Below are positions 15,965-24,751 of a DNA stretch of 64,000 nucleotides, piece after piece (position 1 is the first letter of the stretch; each line of letters starts with the position of its first letter). The notes under the pieces were generated by a model. That model did no database searches. It saw nothing but the letters and a program-made list of their open reading frames with translations, and was not told the origin of the DNA. The position numbers and the translations under genes are program-made. The stretch is from CAYQOX01 sp964419335 (GTDB lineage Bacteria; Hinthialibacterota; Hinthialibacteria; Hinthialibacterales; Hinthialibacteraceae). Location: positions 1-64,000 of the forward strand of contig CAYQOX010000010.1 in assembly GCA_964419335.1 (NCBI GenBank), read 5' to 3'.

Positions 15965-18646
15965 TTATTGATTGGAACGGGCTTCCACAATCAACTCCGC
16001 CAGCATTTGATGGGCCTCCATGGGGGAAAGGGATTCAATATCAATATCGGCCAAACGTGCGCGCAACGGCTCTTCCAACATGGTAAAGAGAGAAATCTGA
16101 TACTCATCCGCCGGGTTGCTTTTCACCTGCATCCCCAGGTGCTCGCCCCGTTCCAACCGCTTCAAAATCTTTCGCGCCCGATCCGTCACTCGCTTGGGAA
16201 CCCCCGCCAAATCAGCCACATGAATCCCATAGGAATGATCGGTATACCCGCGTCCAATCCGATAGAGGAAAGAAACCTTATTCCCTTCCTCGCTCACCTG
16301 CACATGATAATTCACCACCCGTCGGAGTATATCTTCCAAGGTGGAAAGTTCATGATAATGGGTCGCAAACAGGGTTTTCACTCCCTTGCCCCGCACCCCA
16401 TGCAAATATTCCACAATCGACCACGCCAGCGAAACCCCGTCAAATGTACTGGTGCCCCGTCCGATTTCATCAAGGATCACCAAACTCCGGGGCGTCGCAT
16501 TCCTCAAAATATGCGAGGCCTCGCTCATCTCCACCATAAACGTCGAACGTCCCCGCGCTAAATCATCCGACGCTCCCACCCGGCTGAACAAACGATCCAC
16601 GATCCCAATCTGGGCTGCCTGTGCAGGAACAAACGAGCCCACCTGCGCCATCAGTACAATTAGCGCAATCTGCCGTATATAGGTAGATTTCCCCGCCATA
16701 TTGGGCCCCGTAATAATCAAAATTTGTTCCTTCTCCATATCCAAATGGCAATCATTGGGCACAAACGACTCCACCACCGGCGCTTGTTCCAACACCGGAT
16801 GCCGCCCCTCACGGATATCGATCACACCATCTTCCTTGATTTCAGGACAACAATACCCATAACGTGAAGCCATCTCAGAGAGACTCTGAAAACAATCCAA
16901 ACGCGCAATCAACCGCGCCAATCTCTTTAAACGCTCCCCATAACCGCGCACCGCTTCCAACAGCTTTTGCAAGAGCGTATATTCCAACTCCTTGATCCGA
17001 TCCTCGGCATGCAGCACCTTGGCTTCGAAATCCTTCAATTCTGAAGTAATGAAGCGTTCCGCATTGGTCAGCGTTTGTTTCCGTATATAAGACTCCGGCA
17101 CTTTCTCCTTATGCGCATGGGTCACCTCGATGTAATACCCAAACACCTTGTTATACGAAACCTTGAGCGAAGGGATCTGGGTTCTCTCCCGCTCTTGCTC
17201 CTGCAACTGGGCGATAAATCCCCGACCATCCTTTCGTATAGTCCGCAGCTCATCCAGTTCCTCTTCATATCCATCGCGAATCATCCCCCCCTCGCGCACT
17301 GTCAACGGCGGCTCATCCACCAACGCCGCCGCCAAAAGTTCCCGCACTTCCATCACCGGATCAAGGATCGCCTCGCCCGCGGGTGCCTCTTGTCGGCACT
17401 CTCGCTCTTCCTCACTCTGCAACGCCCCTCGCACAATCTCAGGCTCTTCGGCTTGCCCCAGCAATTCATTTAGCCCAGGCAAGTTTTCCAGCGAGTTCCG
17501 TAAAGCCACCAAATCCCGGGCATTCGCATTCCCAAAAGTCACCCGTCCCAAAAGCCGTTCTAAATCATGCACACTCCGCAAACCCTGGCGCACCTCATTC
17601 CGCAGATTCGGTGACGAATACAAAAACTGCACCATCTGCTGCCGCCGTTGTATTTTTCTCACATCCAGCAATGGCCGTAAAATCCACTGCTTGAGCAGCC
17701 GCCCCCCCATCGCCGTAACCGTAAGATCCATCACCCCCAACAACGAGAACTTCTTCCCCCCTTCCCCCATGCTGGCAATCAGTTCCAGATTGCGTTCCGT
17801 ATTCTTATCGATCACCAAAAACCCGCTGCGCTTGTACAGTTCCAACACCTGCACATACCCAAGCGTATCCTTCTGATTCTCATTCAAGTAATGCAAAATC
17901 GCCGCCGCTGCCGCGATCGGCAATTCTCGCTCACTCCCGGGACGCTTCAGTCCCGCCTCGGTCGCTTCTTCGACCCCATACCTCTCAAATCCCTCCACCT
18001 GAAACGCTTCCCCCGGCACTCCAGTAATCAAACAATTCGCCTGACTGCGCAGTTGCTTATACAACTCAGCATCATCCACACTGATTTCTTCCACCAACAC
18101 CTCACTAGGATTAAGGGTCCCCAGCTCGGCCAGAATTGAACGCCAGCTATGGCCCCCGCTTTCCCACGTCGCCCGAAATTCACCGGTGGTCACATCGATC
18201 ACCGCCAATCCCCAACCGGCCAAGCCTCCATCATATAAGGCCGCGAGAAAATTGTTCTCCTTTTGCTCGATCACATCTGCATCGATAATCGTTCCCGGAG
18301 AAACCGTGCGCACCAGTTCCCGCTTAACAATCTTCTTCCCCTTCTGCGGCTGCTCCATCTGCTCACAAACCGCAACCCGATACCCCTTTCGCGTCAAGCG
18401 GTACAAATAATTCTGCACCGAATGAAATGGCACTCCCGCCATTGGAACCGTCTCATTCTTCCCCACCTTCTTCTTCGTCAGCGCGATATCCAATTCCTCG
18501 GAAGCCCGCAAGGCGTCTTCCTTGAACATCTCATAAAAATCGCCGCAGCGAAAAAACAAAATAGCATCGCCGGAGCGTTTCTTCATCTCCATATATTGCT
18601 GCATCATGGGAGAAAGATCTTCTTGCGATGCGGGGCTTTGATTCAT
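15965..18646 (-). CDS. mutS: DNA mismatch repair protein MutS
   Basis: Recognises mismatches and small loops and, with MutL, starts repair. 893 residues, normal for MutS1. The mismatch-binding domain carries the Phe-x-Glu motif in GDFYEMF (Phe37, Glu39). Connector, lever and clamp regions follow. The ATPase domain has Walker A GPNMAGKST (647-655), the GASDDLARGRSTFMVEM signature, Walker B LVILDEIGRGTSTFDG and FATHYHEL, and the C-terminal dimer helices are present. The start has an AGGTGA site. No mutL is seen in the window. Downstream genes on the same strand are unrelated. Confidence 0.98.
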   Translation of the reverse strand: MNQSPASQEDLSPMMQQYMEMKKRSGDAILFFRCGDFYEMFKEDALRASEELDIALTKKKVGKNETVPMAGVPFHSVQNYLYRLTRKGYRVAVCEQMEQPQKGKKIVKRELVRTVSPGTIIDADVIEQKENNFLAALYDGGLAGWGLAVIDVTTGEFRATWESGGHSWRSILAELGTLNPSEVLVEEISVDDAELYKQLRSQANCLITGVPGEAFQVEGFERYGVEEATEAGLKRPGSERELPIAAAAAILHYLNENQKDTLGYVQVLELYKRSGFLVIDKNTERNLELIASMGEGGKKFSLLGVMDLTVTAMGGRLLKQWILRPLLDVRKIQRRQQMVQFLYSSPNLRNEVRQGLRSVHDLERLLGRVTFGNANARDLVALRNSLENLPGLNELLGQAEEPEIVRGALQSEEERECRQEAPAGEAILDPVMEVRELLAAALVDEPPLTVREGGMIRDGYEEELDELRTIRKDGRGFIAQLQEQERERTQIPSLKVSYNKVFGYYIEVTHAHKEKVPESYIRKQTLTNAERFITSELKDFEAKVLHAEDRIKELEYTLLQKLLEAVRGYGERLKRLARLIARLDCFQSLSEMASRYGYCCPEIKEDGVIDIREGRHPVLEQAPVVESFVPNDCHLDMEKEQILIITGPNMAGKSTYIRQIALIVLMAQVGSFVPAQAAQIGIVDRLFSRVGASDDLARGRSTFMVEMSEASHILRNATPRSLVILDEIGRGTSTFDGVSLAWSIVEYLHGVRGKGVKTLFATHYHELSTLEDILRRVVNYHVQVSEEGNKVSFLYRIGRGYTDHSYGIHVADLAGVPKRVTDRARKILKRLERGEHLGMQVKSNPADEYQISLFTMLEEPLRARLADIDIESLSPMEAHQMLAELIVEARSNQ

Positions 18647-18772
18647 AAGTCACCTATCCCTCAAACTCATCCTGGATTAAAACGTGATAAAAACATAACC
18701 TCGAGGTAAGACTTTTTCAATACTCCTGACTTTATTCCCTTGAGATGAAGTCATCCCCCCCTAAACCAAAAA

Positions 18773-18791
18773 GAGGACGCCATGCGCCCTC
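18773..18791 (-). terminator. Terminator of the Gfo/Idh/MocA gene
   Basis: On the minus strand GAGGGCGC-ATG-GCGTCCTC forms an 8-bp stem with one G-T wobble and is followed directly by TTTTTGG. It lies 43 bases past the stop at 18834. Confidence 0.7.
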
Positions 18792-18833
18792 CCTTTGTCT
18801 TCTCTGATTAGAGTACTTTTCAAGACGCCATTC

Positions 18834-20192
18834 TCACGCCTTCCATACCTCTTCACCAAACTCAAATCCCTCGCGCACCGGTTCCTTTATATAATCATTC
18901 AGCCTCACCTGATTGGTCACCTTCATCGTCTCGGCCTCATACTCCACCCGCGTATTGAAACGCTGCGCCAGCACTCCCAACAACGCCATCTCGGTCAAAT
19001 CCGAGGCATAATCAAAACTTGATCCCGGCATCGGAGCATCCCCCTTGATCGCCGCCAACCATTCCGCCCAAGGGCCGCCTTCGACACGCGGGATGGTCTT
19101 TTCCGGCGGATTTTTCTTGAAGTCTTCCCATACCTCATTGGGCAACAACTTCGGATCATTCGGCCGTCCTCCGGTCATGAGCGAGAGCTTCTCGCCCACC
19201 ATAATCATGCCGCTTCCCGGTAGGCTATCCAATCCCCATTCCTCCCGGTTCTCGGGTTTTAACCCGCCATCATACCATCGAAGCGTCACCGGCGGTTTTT
19301 TCCCGCGTGCGGGAAAATCAAACCGAATGATGGAACGCGCCGTACAAAAACCAATCGGCGCCGGGGCACAATCTTCTGCCACCACCAATTCCGGCATCCC
19401 TAAATCCAAAGACCAGAAAGGCGCATCCAGCGTATGACATGCCCAATCCCCCAGCTCTCCATTCCCAAAATCATACCATCCACGCCAGGTACGCGGAGTA
19501 TAATACTTACTAAAAGGCCGCTTCTTGGCGGGGCCGATCCACAAATCCCAATGCATCGTATCGGGCACCGGATCCGGCTTAGGCGGATACCGATCTGGCT
19601 TGGAAAAATAATGCCCGCCAAAGTTCGGTCCATTAAACCAGGCAAAAACTTCTTTTACCTCCCCTAGCACCCCCGCATCATACCATTCCTTCACTTTACG
19701 TATACCATCCGTCGTATGTCCCTGATTCCCCATTTGGCTCACGACTTTGTAATAATGCGCCGCCTTCTTTAACGTCCGCACTTCCCACACATTATGCGCC
19801 AACGGCTTTTCCACATACACATGCTTCTGATTTTGCATGCACACCATCGCCGCGGGAAAATGGGTATGATCCGGCGTAGCAATCGTCACCGCATCAATCT
19901 CCCGCGCCATCTTATCCATCATCACCCGGTAGTCGGTAAAACACTTGGCTTCCGGAAATTTCTCCTTCTCCCGCTGCAAAGGCTCCTCGTTTACATCGCA
20001 AAGCGCTACGATATTCTCATCCCGGCATCCCCGGATTCCAGAGCCTCCACGGCCCCCGACTCCAATCACCGCAATGTTCAACTTATTATTAGGCGAGCCA
20101 GATTGCGCCAGGCTCCTCCGAGGAAACAACAATGTCCCTGCTGCCGCAACGGCACTTCCTTTAATAAAAAATCGGCGAGTTAAATTCTTCAT
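18834..20192 (-). CDS. Tat-exported Gfo/Idh/MocA-family oxidoreductase
   Basis: 452 residues from the ATG at 20192, which has GGGGAGGAA just upstream. The N-terminus is a Tat signal (TRRFFIKGSAVAAAGTLLFP). It is followed by the NAD(P)-binding Rossmann domain (IAVIGVGGRGGSGIRGC), the TPDHTHFPAAMVCM segment, EKPLAHNVWEVR with the conserved Glu-Lys-Pro, and a C-terminal alpha/beta domain with WYDFGNGELGDWACHTLD. Such Tat-dependent versions are plentiful in Planctomycetes- and Verrucomicrobia-like genomes and are thought to act on sugars or sugar acids with a tightly bound nucleotide cofactor. The substrate cannot be read from sequence. Confidence 0.92.
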   Translation of the reverse strand: MKNLTRRFFIKGSAVAAAGTLLFPRRSLAQSGSPNNKLNIAVIGVGGRGGSGIRGCRDENIVALCDVNEEPLQREKEKFPEAKCFTDYRVMMDKMAREIDAVTIATPDHTHFPAAMVCMQNQKHVYVEKPLAHNVWEVRTLKKAAHYYKVVSQMGNQGHTTDGIRKVKEWYDAGVLGEVKEVFAWFNGPNFGGHYFSKPDRYPPKPDPVPDTMHWDLWIGPAKKRPFSKYYTPRTWRGWYDFGNGELGDWACHTLDAPFWSLDLGMPELVVAEDCAPAPIGFCTARSIIRFDFPARGKKPPVTLRWYDGGLKPENREEWGLDSLPGSGMIMVGEKLSLMTGGRPNDPKLLPNEVWEDFKKNPPEKTIPRVEGGPWAEWLAAIKGDAPMPGSSFDYASDLTEMALLGVLAQRFNTRVEYEAETMKVTNQVRLNDYIKEPVREGFEFGEEVWKA

Positions 20193-20234
20193 GGCTTCCT
20201 CCCCTCGTGGTTTGAACAAAAATAACGATTTATT

Positions 20235-20660
20235 TTACTTTATCACATCCTTCCTCAAAAATCTATAACTCTCCAAAACCTCCCTGCACCTCTCCTCTTT
20301 CTCCCCCATGGAGGCATCACCCGCTGGAGTCAACTGAAGCACCTCGTGATTCACGTGATTCCATACATAAAAATGCCCCTCTCTATCAAACCCCAGCAGC
20401 CGGTGACATTGGTTCCATTCAACCATCTTTTTAATCACAGGGGTAAATGTTTCTAAGGGGGGACGATGCGCATGATCAGCACGCACCGCTAAAAGCATTG
20501 CCGTTACCAGCACAATCACGACAAAAGCAATATACAACCACACCCGCCAAGCCGGCCAAACCGGCGGCTTGGCCCTACCACCGAGTTCCTTATCGATCGG
20601 TTCTCGAATTCTCTCTTCTCTCACGCCTTCCCACAATAGAACCCGGCTCTTCAATACCAT
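20235..20660 (-). CDS. Single-pass membrane protein, last gene of the metal-ATPase cluster
   Basis: About 141 residues. The cytosolic N-terminal third is charged, one hydrophobic helix follows (VWLYIAFVVIVLVTAMLLAV), and a periplasmic tail has several His residues (DHAHRPP, NQCHRLLGFD, FYVWNHVNHEVLQL). No family recognised. I use the ATG at 20660, about 9 bases after GGGGAG; an ATG two codons earlier is equally possible, and the longer TTG frame to 20708 is unlikely. It lies 131 bases after the Cys-rich gene on the same strand, so membership of the upstream operon is uncertain. Confidence 0.5.
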   Translation of the reverse strand: MVLKSRVLLWEGVREERIREPIDKELGGRAKPPVWPAWRVWLYIAFVVIVLVTAMLLAVRADHAHRPPLETFTPVIKKMVEWNQCHRLLGFDREGHFYVWNHVNHEVLQLTPAGDASMGEKEERCREVLESYRFLRKDVIK

Positions 20661-20791
20661 ACCCATGCTCTCCCCAGCCACGGAGCGACAAAGGATTTGG
20701 GTGGCCAAAAACCACCCAACATATATACCTCAAATTCTTTTCATACAAACATACTTAAAAAAACAAAATGGAAGAACTACTCGTCCCGCGC

Positions 20792-20986
20792 TTACACCCG
20801 ATCCTTATAGGTTTCAATAAATCGCCGAAAAGAACGATCATAGGTACGCTCCACCTCCGGAGGAAAACAGCACGCGGGCAACTCCTGGCTGCGTAAATGA
20901 TATTCCAGACATTCACAGCATTTCTCATACCGCGGGCAGCCCGGATACGTGCACGTACATTTCACCTTGTTGTCACAATTCGCCAT
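20792..20986 (-). CDS. Small cysteine-rich protein, DUF6485-like
   Basis: 64 residues with eight cysteines, mostly in the N-terminal half: NCDNKVKCTCTYPGC, then EKCCECLEYH and PACCFPPEVE. The CTCTYPGCPRYEKCCECL pattern matches the small DUF6485 family as I remember it, and suggests metal binding (zinc or iron). There is no signal peptide. AGGAGG precedes the ATG. It is encoded 24 bases after the small membrane-protein gene in the metal-ATPase cluster, so a role in metal handling is a reasonable inference. Confidence 0.75.
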   Translation of the reverse strand: MANCDNKVKCTCTYPGCPRYEKCCECLEYHLRSQELPACCFPPEVERTYDRSFRRFIETYKDRV

Positions 20987-21010
20987 ATTGAATCGACCTC
21001 CTTTTCTTTT

Positions 21011-21256
21011 TTATTCCGCCTGTTGGGATTCCATCTCTCGTTCCGCAATCAGATCCTCCAGGCGCTCTTTCTCCAACACAAGTTCTTCCAAGGTTAGCGA
21101 TGATAAATCCTTTTCCCGGCTGTCAGGAACTTGAATCCCCTGCTTTCGCAAAAAATCATCAATCTGCTTCTGATTCTTCTTGTATACATAATACCCCAAC
21201 GCCGCCGTTCCCAATCCTACCAAAAATCCTGTAATATGCTGCTGTTGAATCGCCAT
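21011..21256 (-). CDS. Small membrane protein with C-terminal helix, metal-ATPase cluster
   Basis: 81 residues. A short N-terminal hydrophobic segment contains glycines (TGFLVGLGTAALGYYVY). It is followed by a lysine/glutamine stretch and an amphipathic, coiled-coil-like C-terminal helix (LTLEELVLEKERLEDLIAER). A good Shine-Dalgarno (AAGGAGAAAGATT) precedes the ATG. It is encoded 40 bases after the HMA-like gene. Small glycine-rich hydrophobic proteins are typical companions in ferrosome-type operons, but I cannot match it to a named Fez protein. Confidence 0.7.
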   Translation of the reverse strand: MAIQQQHITGFLVGLGTAALGYYVYKKNQKQIDDFLRKQGIQVPDSREKDLSSLTLEELVLEKERLEDLIAEREMESQQAE

Positions 21257-21296
21257 AATCTTTCTCCTTGCTCCTTCTATTGTATAAATATTGATT

Positions 21297-22139
21297 TTAT
21301 GAATAAACCTTCAAAGGAATCCCTTGCCGTAAATCGCCCAATCCTTCCAGCACCTCATCATGCAAGTGCGACACATTACGAATCTCCTCGATCATCCCCC
21401 CGCCCGGCTCATCGCGTCCTCGCAAGGCATTCATCACCGCCGAGGGCAAGAGCGTAAGCATGGCCGTCTTTTCCCGCGAGTGCGTATCCGGAACCACCTC
21501 CACTTTGAACTGCGGCTCTTCCTCTTCGCTCCCGAGCACTTGGTAAGGTTTCATCATCACCCCCGTAGGCGGCAACTTTACCAAATGACGCCCAAAGGTC
21601 GTCGCCCACGTCACTATCGACGCCGTAAAAAAGTTCCCACGCAAAAATGCACTCAACAAATACACCACCGACAACACTTCCGGATCAAAATTCCCCCGTC
21701 GACTTACTTCCTGCCATCCATGCTCAATCACCGCGGCCGCGGTTCCAACACCCGCCGTCCAATCAAACACATCCGCTCGCCGCCGGTCTCCTCCAAACAC
21801 CCGGTTGAACATCGCCGCCATAATCAAGGCGCCCGAATAGAGCGACGAATCCGTTAACTCATGCCGCTCTGGTTCCGCCAACACCCGTACCGGAATAATC
21901 CCATAATCCCGCGAGATCGACAGCCCCACCCGGACCAAGATTTCTTCCACCGCAATCTCATTCGAATCAAACGTGACCAGCACCGATTGCGTCACCGATG
22001 TGTAACCGATCTCCCGGATTCCCGGATGCTTCTTAACCAGTTCCTTCATCCGTTCCACCTGCTTGAACGGGTGCGATAAACGCATACGGATACGATGATT
22101 CAAACGATGCACAACAGTAAGTGTAATCACATTCGGCAT
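21297..22139 (-). CDS. HMA2-like protein with hydrophobic middle region, metal-ATPase cluster
   Basis: 280 residues. The N-terminus has a degenerate copy of the motif shared with the three upstream genes (HRLNHRIR, 11-18; Pro-Gly replaced by Asn-His), then an HMA-like fold (VERMKELVKKHPGIREIGY, SVTQSVLVTFDSNEIAVEEI) without CxxC. The middle resembles the membrane region of a P-type ATPase N-half (SGALIMAAMFNRVFGG, DWTAGVGTAAAVIEHG, EVLSVVYLLSAFLRGNFF, TASIVTWATTFGRHLV). A polar tail follows. It starts 4 bases after the ATPase stop with AGGATAGGG upstream; a start at 22163 would overlap the ATPase. It may act as a non-catalytic partner of the ATPase. Confidence 0.75.
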   Translation of the reverse strand: MPNVITLTVVHRLNHRIRMRLSHPFKQVERMKELVKKHPGIREIGYTSVTQSVLVTFDSNEIAVEEILVRVGLSISRDYGIIPVRVLAEPERHELTDSSLYSGALIMAAMFNRVFGGDRRRADVFDWTAGVGTAAAVIEHGWQEVSRRGNFDPEVLSVVYLLSAFLRGNFFTASIVTWATTFGRHLVKLPPTGVMMKPYQVLGSEEEEPQFKVEVVPDTHSREKTAMLTLLPSAVMNALRGRDEPGGGMIEEIRNVSHLHDEVLEGLGDLRQGIPLKVYS

Positions 22140-22143
22140 ATCC

Positions 22144-24342
22144 CTATCCTCGCTCCACATCATAAAAGAGAAGCCGTCCGGAATTCAACACGACCGCGAC
22201 CGTACAAGAATTATGCAATACCGCTCCCCAAAACACCGGCAGCACCCCCAAAGACGCTAACAGCAACCCCACTGTATTCACCCCAATCGCAATCGCAAAA
22301 TTCTGCCGCACAATATCCATCGTATGATCCGCCAGCCGAATCACCGCCGGGATCATCAGCGGGTCATCCGTCGTAATCGTTATATCAGCCGCTTCCATCG
22401 CCACATCGGTTCGCGTTCCCCCCATCGCGATCCCCACATCCGCATACGCCAACGCCGGCGCATCATTGATCCCATCCCCCACCATCACCACCCGCACCCC
22501 CTTGGATTGCAGCTTCAACACCGTATCGGCTTTATCCTCCGGCAGCACTTCCGCTTCAAATCGGTCCATCGCCATCCGGGTCGCCACCACTTCCGCATGC
22601 TGTTCCACATCTCCCGTCAAAAGCACGATATCATCCATTCCCGAATAACGCAGCCGGTTAAGCGCTTTCTTCATATTCTCCCGCAATGTATCCTGAATCC
22701 CGAGAAGCCCCACGAGCGTCTTCCCCCGCGCCACATAGAGCACATTTTCTCCCCGCCGCACCATCTTATTCACATACTCTTGCGCCTCTGTGATTTCGAT
22801 CCCGTTCTCTTGCATAAAACGCCGGTTCCCCACCCGAATCACACTGCGCCCGATCCGGGTTTCCATCCCCCGGCCTACATGCACCTCGGTCTTCGTATGC
22901 TTGGGAACCTTCCACCCCGATTCCCAAACCTTGTTCATGACCGCAAGCGCCATGGGATGATTCGAGGCCTCCTCGGCCGCCGCCGCCAATTCAACCACAC
23001 CCCGCTTCTCTTTATTCTCCAAGAGGGAATAAATGCTCGACACGATCGGCCGCCCTTCCGTCAGCGTCCCCGTCTTGTCCATAATCAAGGTGTCGCTCTC
23101 ATCCAAAAGTTCCAAATAATTACTCCCCTTCACCAAAATCCCATTACGCGCTGCCGTACATATGCTGGCCGAAAATGCCGTCGCCGTCGAAAGCCGCACC
23201 CCGCAAGAATAATCAATAATCAGCATATTCAACGCCCGTGTGCTGCTCCTCGTAATAAAATAAACCAACGCCGCCAAACCAAAATTAAACGGAATAAACT
23301 GCGCCGAAAAACGATCCGCAAACGCCTGAATGGAAGCCTTCCGGTACGCGGCTTCTTCCACCAAATGCACGATCCGCGCCACCGCCGTTTGATCCCCCAC
23401 CTTATCCGCACGAATCACAATCTTCCCGCTCTTCAACACCGTCCCCGCAAAGACTTCCTCACCCTCCCCTTTCACCATGGGCATAAATTCCCCGGTAATG
23501 GAGGCTTGATCCACCGAGGCTTCCCCCTCGATCACCACCCCATCCACACTAATCTTCTCTCCCGTATACGACACCACCTTGTCGCCCGCGACAATCTCTT
23601 CCAACCCCACTTTCACTTCTCGCCCGTTTTCCAAACGCCACACCGAGGCTTGCCCCACCGCCAGCATTTCATGAATCGCCCGGCGGGTACGTTCCATCGT
23701 GTACCCTGTAAGCAGCTCCGCAATATCCGCAAGCCAAATGATCGTCAGCGCCGAAACATCCTGCCCCGCAATCAAACTGGAAAGAATAGCGCTCGCACTC
23801 AACGTATCCGCGTTCGGACGCATGGTCGTGCGCAACGAATGAAGACCACTCTTCATAATCGGATACCCCAGCGACAAACTCGTCAACGCCGGGGCCGTCA
23901 AAAATCGCCCCATCCATCCCCCCGGCTTTTCCGCCCCCCGGCGAATCAATGAAAATAACAAGCCGACCGAACTCACCGCCACCCGGGTAACCATCTCCGT
24001 GAGCGGTTCTTCTTGCAATCGCCGCTCGTTCACCGTGGCTTGATTATAAAGCCGCCGCTCTTCCTTATACGCCTCCGTCACAAAAGAAGAAATCGCCCAT
24101 TCCACCGTATCCCGAACCTCGTCCGCATCCCGCTCCTCGACCTCGTAATACACCAACACATTCCCGGTAAGCACACTCACCTTGGCCGAAAGGATCCCCG
24201 GCACATTGAGCACACGCTCCTCAATGTCCTCGCGCTGCTTTTCTAGATACTGCAACGCCCGGCATTCCACCCGTATTCGTCCCGGCAAAGAATGGATGAT
24301 TTCACATAATGTAAGCGGTTTATTCTTGCGGCCAAACATCAT
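22144..24342 (-). CDS. P1B-type metal ATPase with SCG membrane motif (FezB/P1B-6-like)
   Basis: 732 residues. An N-terminal HSLPGRIR motif (17-24) and an HMA-like domain without CxxC (RVLNVPGILSAKVSVLTGNV) precede the full P-type core: SITGEFMP in the actuator domain, DKTGTLTEG with catalytic Asp422, SNHPMALAV in the nucleotide domain and GDGINDAPALAYADVGIAMG (622 onward). The metal motif in the sixth membrane helix is YSCGVRLSTA (Cys380) instead of Cys-Pro-Cys, which excludes the usual Cu/Zn/Cd groups. It overlaps the preceding gene by 23 bases. The start is uncertain: ATGs at 24342 and 24339 lie rather far from AGGAG, and a GTG at 24366 lacks a site. Inferred function is iron or another divalent cation moved into a compartment. 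Confidence 0.88.
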   Translation of the reverse strand: MMFGRKNKPLTLCEIIHSLPGRIRVECRALQYLEKQREDIEERVLNVPGILSAKVSVLTGNVLVYYEVEERDADEVRDTVEWAISSFVTEAYKEERRLYNQATVNERRLQEEPLTEMVTRVAVSSVGLLFSLIRRGAEKPGGWMGRFLTAPALTSLSLGYPIMKSGLHSLRTTMRPNADTLSASAILSSLIAGQDVSALTIIWLADIAELLTGYTMERTRRAIHEMLAVGQASVWRLENGREVKVGLEEIVAGDKVVSYTGEKISVDGVVIEGEASVDQASITGEFMPMVKGEGEEVFAGTVLKSGKIVIRADKVGDQTAVARIVHLVEEAAYRKASIQAFADRFSAQFIPFNFGLAALVYFITRSSTRALNMLIIDYSCGVRLSTATAFSASICTAARNGILVKGSNYLELLDESDTLIMDKTGTLTEGRPIVSSIYSLLENKEKRGVVELAAAAEEASNHPMALAVMNKVWESGWKVPKHTKTEVHVGRGMETRIGRSVIRVGNRRFMQENGIEITEAQEYVNKMVRRGENVLYVARGKTLVGLLGIQDTLRENMKKALNRLRYSGMDDIVLLTGDVEQHAEVVATRMAMDRFEAEVLPEDKADTVLKLQSKGVRVVMVGDGINDAPALAYADVGIAMGGTRTDVAMEAADITITTDDPLMIPAVIRLADHTMDIVRQNFAIAIGVNTVGLLLASLGVLPVFWGAVLHNSCTVAVVLNSGRLLFYDVERG

Positions 24343-24751
24343 CAGGGATTTTGATCTCCTTCTCACGAATCAAGCGGTGACGTAACGACTCCTTCAACAC
24401 CTTCTCCAATCGATCCAACACCTCCGGCCATTCCTCTTCCGAAATGGCAGCCCATCGTTCCCAGTGGGTAAGCACGATCTGCTTGAATTGATGAATCCAA
24501 ACAAGCACCTCCTGCTCGGTAATCACCGAGTAATCATATCGAATCAGAACATTCCCCGTCGTAAAATTAGACTCCACCGAACCCACCCCGCGCGGCAAAC
24601 AAAAAAACCGCTTCACCATCTCGGTAATATGAGGGTATGCAGGGCTCACTTCCCGCAACAAGGGAATATGAATCCGCAGACGTCCCGGCAAATGATGCAC
24701 CACACGAATATTCAACCGATGAGATAAAACGAAATGCTGAATGGCTTTCAA
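24320..24751 (-). CDS. HMA2-like protein with HHLPGRLR motif
   Basis: 143 residues from a TTG that overlaps the stop of the preceding gene (TTGA, 24748-24751), with AGGA five bases upstream; longer frames to 24796 have no site. The N-terminus carries HHLPGRLR (19-26) followed by one HMA-like ferredoxin fold (PHITEMVKRFFCLPRGVGSV, GNVLIRYDYSVITEQEVLVW) and a charged helical tail (LDRLEKVLKESLRHRLIREK). It lacks CxxC and membrane helices. Tight overlaps on both sides imply translation coupled with the ATPase. It is probably a cytosolic partner or assembly factor of the ATPase. Confidence 0.8.
   Translation of the reverse strand: MKAIQHFVLSHRLNIRVVHHLPGRLRIHIPLLREVSPAYPHITEMVKRFFCLPRGVGSVESNFTTGNVLIRYDYSVITEQEVLVWIHQFKQIVLTHWERWAAISEEEWPEVLDRLEKVLKESLRHRLIREKEIKIPDDVWPQE

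Noticed and set aside
22324..23952. 542-codon open frame on the plus strand
   Set aside because: Antisense to the P-type ATPase; composition is His/Arg/Pro-rich as expected for a shadow frame, with no domain and no ribosome site.
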